Of a stretch of 64,000 nt of DNA, positions 60,651 to 64,000 are shown piece by piece (position 1 is the stretch's first letter; every line of letters begins with the position of its first letter). The DNA comes from CAZWCE01 sp964632505 (lineage in GTDB: Bacteria > Planctomycetota > Planctomycetia > Pirellulales > Thermoguttaceae), in the NCBI GenBank assembly GCA_964632505.1, contig CAZWCE010000003.1:124001-188000 (forward strand). Reading direction: 5' to 3'. The notes below the pieces were generated by a model. It was not told where the DNA came from and made no database searches. It saw only the letters and a program-made list of their open reading frames with translations. Position numbers and translations under genes: made by a program.

Positions 60651-62138
60651 ATGCGGCTATCATTCGGACAGGAACTGAAACAACAGCAGAAGGCGATCAT
60701 CACGCAACGGGTGATCCAGTCGATGGAAATCCTCCAGATGCCGCTGCATCAACTCGAAGAACGCATCGAGCAGGAGATGGAGGAGAACCCGATCCTGGAG
60801 CTGCGCGAGGATGAACCCGACGACGAGGAACCGCGGGAAACAGCCGAGGAAGAGGACTCGATCCCCGACGATCAGGAATTGGTCATCGATGAGGATTCCG
60901 ACAACAAGGAGGATTTCGAACGGCTCCTGGAAATGGACCAGCAATGGCCCGACACCTTCGAAGAACATTCCTCCTCGTTCTCGCACGATCGCATCGAACA
61001 GGAAAATCAGCGCCGCCACGACACGATGGCGAACATGCCCTCGCCCTCGCAAACCCTCCAAGATTACCTCCATGATCAACTGGCCTGGTTCGATCTGGAC
61101 GACGAAATTCGGGCGATGTGCGAGCGCATCATCTACAATCTCGACGACAGCGGCTTCTTGCAAAGCAGCCTTGAGGATCTTCTGGGGCCGAAGGCGACCG
61201 AAACGGATCACCAAGTCGCCCGGAAAGCACTCTCGCTGGTGCAACGGCTCGATCCTCCCGGAGTCGGGGCCCGGAATATTCAGGAATGTCTGCTTATGCA
61301 GCTCACTCCCGACATTCCCCATTACGAAGTCCTCCAAACCCTGATCGCCGACCACCTGGAGGATCTAGAGCACAACAGACTCCCGGTCATCTCGAAGAAG
61401 ACCGGCTTTTCGATCTCCCTCATCCAAGAAGCGATGAAAGAACTACGTCGGCTCAATCTGCGTCCGGGATCGATGTTCCAGGACGAAACCGCCCCGACGG
61501 TCAGCCCCGACCTGTTCGTCGAAAAGAACCAGCAGGACAAGTACGAAGTGCGTCTCCAAGACGGCCGCTCGCTCGATCTGTACATCAGTCCTTATTATCG
61601 GAAGCTCTTCAAGGAGAAGAAAGCCTCGAAGGAAACCCGGGAATATATCAAGCAGAAGCTCGGATCGGCCCAGTGGCTGATCGACTCGATCCAACAGCGG
61701 CGGACGACGCTCAAGAATGTGGCCCAGGCGATCGTCGACCATCAGACCGATTTTCTGGAACACGGACCACACGCTATTCGCCCACTGAAAATGCAACAGA
61801 TCGCCGACCAAGTGGGCGTGCATGTGACGACCGTCAGCCGCGCGGTCGACGATAAATGGATCCAGACTCCCCGGGGAATTTTCCCCCTGAAACGATTCTT
61901 CAGCGGCAGCCTGGGCGGTCATGACGGAAATGGCGAAGAAGCCACCCCCGATGCCGTCCGGATCAAACTTCAGGAGATCATCGACGGCGAAGACAAAAAG
62001 AAGCCCCTCTCCGATGAAGATCTCGTCGCCGCGCTGGAAGAGGAAGGCTTCAAAGTCGCGCGGCGGACGGTCACCAAATACCGTAAGGCGATGGACATCC
62101 CCAGCTCCCGACAGCGTCGCGTCTGGCAAGACAAATAA
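60651..62138 (+). CDS. rpoN: RNA polymerase sigma-54 factor
   Basis: A 495-residue sigma factor. Region I is Gln-rich (GQELKQQQKAIITQRVIQSMEILQ) and binds activators; region II is acidic. The core-binding part follows, then an HTH (QQIADQVGVHVTTVSRAVDDKW) that reads the -12 element, and the RpoN box ARRTVTKYRKAMDIPSSRQR that reads the -24 element. All parts are intact. It directs activator-dependent transcription. The groEL gene downstream has a sigma-54 promoter. No activator gene is adjacent. Confidence 0.97.
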   Translation: MRLSFGQELKQQQKAIITQRVIQSMEILQMPLHQLEERIEQEMEENPILELREDEPDDEEPRETAEEEDSIPDDQELVIDEDSDNKEDFERLLEMDQQWPDTFEEHSSSFSHDRIEQENQRRHDTMANMPSPSQTLQDYLHDQLAWFDLDDEIRAMCERIIYNLDDSGFLQSSLEDLLGPKATETDHQVARKALSLVQRLDPPGVGARNIQECLLMQLTPDIPHYEVLQTLIADHLEDLEHNRLPVISKKTGFSISLIQEAMKELRRLNLRPGSMFQDETAPTVSPDLFVEKNQQDKYEVRLQDGRSLDLYISPYYRKLFKEKKASKETREYIKQKLGSAQWLIDSIQQRRTTLKNVAQAIVDHQTDFLEHGPHAIRPLKMQQIADQVGVHVTTVSRAVDDKWIQTPRGIFPLKRFFSGSLGGHDGNGEEATPDAVRIKLQEIIDGEDKKKPLSDEDLVAALEEEGFKVARRTVTKYRKAMDIPSSRQRRVWQDK

Positions 62139-62322
62139 CCACCACTTCGGTCATCTTATTCGGCGATCTTCCTCTTCAGCGCCGGTTTCATCGAAGCACT
62201 TTGCACAAACGGACGAACCATAGAACGCCGTTCTTTTCTCATCTCCCTTTCGGGAATGCTCTTCGCTGATTCTGAGGATTGTCGTGCGCGGTCTGTTTTC
62301 ACAGGCTCCGCGGATCTTCATC

Positions 62323-62335
62323 TGCCAATATGGCA
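62323..62335. repeat. Palindrome TGCCAATATGGCA, possible activator site
   Basis: TGCCA, ATA, TGGCA: a perfect inverted repeat about 130 bp upstream of the predicted sigma-54 start site, where enhancer-binding proteins usually bind. A partial copy (TGCCAAAATGGAA, 62476-62488) lies just after the start site. Confidence 0.45.
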
Positions 62336-62431
62336 TCTTCCAGAACGGCATCAATTCAGCCAACTCGATTCTTGGCTCACCCCATTTCCGCAAGTCACTC
62401 ACTGAAAAGCACTTACGCTCCTCATACCGAG

Positions 62432-62448
62432 TTGGCACGCATTTTGCT
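62432..62448 (+). promoter_or_regulatory. Sigma-54 (-24/-12) promoter of groEL
   Basis: TTGGCACG, CATT, TTGCT: the full consensus TGGCACG-N4-TTGC with GG at 62434-62435 and GC at 62446-62447, ten bases apart as required. The predicted start is near 62459, about 155 bases before the groEL GTG. The rest of 62139-62613 holds no gene. Confidence 0.8.
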
Positions 62449-62613
62449 TCCAATTGCCACACAAACCAACGCCGCTGCCAAAATGGAAGAACGGCTCCCC
62501 GTTGGCAGGTTTCCCCGACTCTTCCGAGGCGGTCGATTGAAAAACGCTTCATCAATATTCACTGGAACAACGAACTATAAACAGTAATTCGCCAGCAACA
62601 GGAGGAATCCGCT

Positions 62614-64000
62614 GTGGCAAAACAGATGGTTTTTGAAGACGCTGCACGACAGCCATTGGCCGAAGGTGTCAAAAAACTGGCCCGGGCTGTGAAGAGCACG
62701 CTGGGACCGAGAGGTCGAAATGCCGTCCTGGATAAAGGATGGGGAGCTCCGAAAGTCACCAAGGACGGGGTCACCGTCGCCGAGGACATCAACCTGGACG
62801 ATCCGGACGAGAATTTGGGTGTCCAGTTGGTCAAACAGGCCGCCTCGAAGACGAACGACGTGGCCGGCGACGGAACCACGACCGCCACCGTGCTCGCCGA
62901 GGCGATCTATCTGGAAGGTTTGAAAATGGTCGCTGCCGGAGGCGATCCCATGTCGCTTTCCCGGGGGATCCACCGGGCGGCCGAGGCCGTGTGTGAAGCG
63001 ATCGGCAAAGCATCCACCTCGATCGATGCCAAGAACAAAAAAGAGATCGCCCAGATCGCCACGATCGCCGGAAACAACGACCCCACCATCGGTCAGGTGC
63101 TCGCCGAAGCCTTCTTGAAAGTCGGCAAAAACGGCGTCATCACCGTCGAGGAAGGTCGTCATTCCGAAACCTACGTGGAAGTGGTCGAGGGAATGCAATT
63201 CGACCGCGGTTTCCTTTCCCCCCATTTCGTGACCGATCAAGACAATCAGGTCGTCGAACTCGAAAACTGCCTCGTGCTGATCCACGAAGAGAAGATTTCC
63301 AGCGCCAAGGATCTCGTTCCGCTGCTCGAAGCGATCAGCCAGGCGAACAAGCCGTTGCTGTTGATCGCCGAAGACATCGAAGGCGAAGCACTCGCCACGC
63401 TGGTGGTCAACAAAATGCGCGGCATTCTCAACGTCTGTGCCGTCAAGGCCCCCGGCTACGGCGATCGCCGCAAGGCGATGATGGGCGATATCGCCACCCT
63501 CACCGGCGGACAAGCTCTCTATAAGGATCTCGGCGTGAAGCTCGACGCCGTCCAACTCTCCGATCTCGGCAAGGCGAAGAAGGTCACCGTCACTTCCGAC
63601 GACACGACGATCGTCGGAGGCGCAGGCAAAAAACAAGACATCGAAGCGCGAGCCGAACAGATCCGCCAGGAAATCGGCACCACCGACAGCGACTACGACC
63701 GGGAAAAGCTCCAGGAACGTCTCGCCAAATTGGCTGGAGGCGTCGCGCAGATCAACGTCGGAGCGATGACCGAAACGGAAATGAAAGAGCAGAAGGCCCT
63801 CTTCGAGGATGCCCGCGCCGCCACCCAGGCCGCATTGGAAGAAGGCATCGTCCCCGGTGGTGGCACGGCCCTCTTGCGAGCGGAAAAAGCGATCGGCAAG
63901 CTCGATCTCGACGGCGACGAAGCGCTCGGCGCGAAGATCGTCCGTCGGGCGCTGGAAGCCCCGATTCGCGAGATCGCCCAGAACGCCGGCGTCGACGGCG
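62614..64000 (+). CDS. groL: Chaperonin GroEL (3' end beyond window)
   Basis: 462 codons are visible. QMVFEDAARQPLAEGVKKLARAVKSTLGPRGRNAVLDK and the ATP site VAGDGTTTATVLAEAI are standard; KAPGYGDRRKAMMGDIA and AALEEGIVPGGGTALL mark the equatorial and intermediate domains. It folds proteins in a double ring with GroES. The start is GTG with AGGAGG eight bases upstream. No groES lies directly before it; its 5' neighbour is rpoN, with a sigma-54 promoter in between. It could be the main or an extra, conditionally expressed copy. Confidence 0.95.
   Translation, partial: MAKQMVFEDAARQPLAEGVKKLARAVKSTLGPRGRNAVLDKGWGAPKVTKDGVTVAEDINLDDPDENLGVQLVKQAASKTNDVAGDGTTTATVLAEAIYLEGLKMVAAGGDPMSLSRGIHRAAEAVCEAIGKASTSIDAKNKKEIAQIATIAGNNDPTIGQVLAEAFLKVGKNGVITVEEGRHSETYVEVVEGMQFDRGFLSPHFVTDQDNQVVELENCLVLIHEEKISSAKDLVPLLEAISQANKPLLLIAEDIEGEALATLVVNKMRGILNVCAVKAPGYGDRRKAMMGDIATLTGGQALYKDLGVKLDAVQLSDLGKAKKVTVTSDDTTIVGGAGKKQDIEARAEQIRQEIGTTDSDYDREKLQERLAKLAGGVAQINVGAMTETEMKEQKALFEDARAATQAALEEGIVPGGGTALLRAEKAIGKLDLDGDEALGAKIVRRALEAPIREIAQNAGVDG

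Overview
The window looks like a chromosomal segment of a planctomycete, probably from the Pirellulales side of the phylum. I infer this from the gene content: a DUF1559 protein with a prepilin N-terminus, tandem DUF6807 (PmoA-like) proteins, a ThuA-like protein, several Gfo/Idh/MocA-type oxidoreductases, an excisionase-type HTH protein with a very acidic linker, and a Cys-rich secreted protein. It reads as core genome with planctomycete-specific accessory genes. I see no insertion sequence, prophage, CRISPR array, tRNA or rRNA.

Left part (1-17.7 kb): the 5' end of an RluA-type pseudouridine synthase gene runs off the left edge. A four-gene minus-strand operon follows, encoding a Rieske protein, a split cytochrome b and a 1245-residue cytochrome c with eight CXXCH motifs and a PDZ-like domain. 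This looks like a variant bc-type respiratory complex. After a queD-like gene come plus-strand genes for a small exported protein, a membrane-tethered HTH protein, an OmpA-type lipoprotein, a very large ResB-CcsA fusion (cytochrome c assembly, matching the heme-rich operon) and a DNA alkyltransferase.

Middle part (17.7-47 kb): a Cys-rich secreted protein; a TlpA-like protein that has lost its CXXC and carries EF-hand-like loops; two convergent Gfo/Idh/MocA genes; an HU-type protein; a small lipoprotein; an OleB-like hydrolase; a minus-strand group of dus, zwf and a radical SAM gene; a GntR regulator; an AAA+ ATPase; two DUF6807 proteins; and a likely signalling unit made of a hybrid histidine kinase, a TonB-dependent receptor and a YfiR protein. 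A large exported orphan and a DUF1559 protein follow. The DUF1559 gene lies directly downstream of a clear cobalamin riboswitch on the same strand.

Right part (47-64 kb): lspA and a DksA-type gene on the minus strand; thrC (with a terminator in its leader) and dapB; a TatD-type hydrolase next to a phosphodiesterase/phosphatase; an OleC-like AMP ligase; a ThuA-like protein; then a housekeeping block of SRP RNA, dnaX, ybaB, recR, rpoN and groEL (cut by the right edge). dnaX contains a run of ten A that could give tau and gamma forms. groEL is preceded by a textbook sigma-54 promoter, directly beside the gene for sigma-54.

All calls come from reading the sequence and from recognising families. 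No database search or folding program was run.
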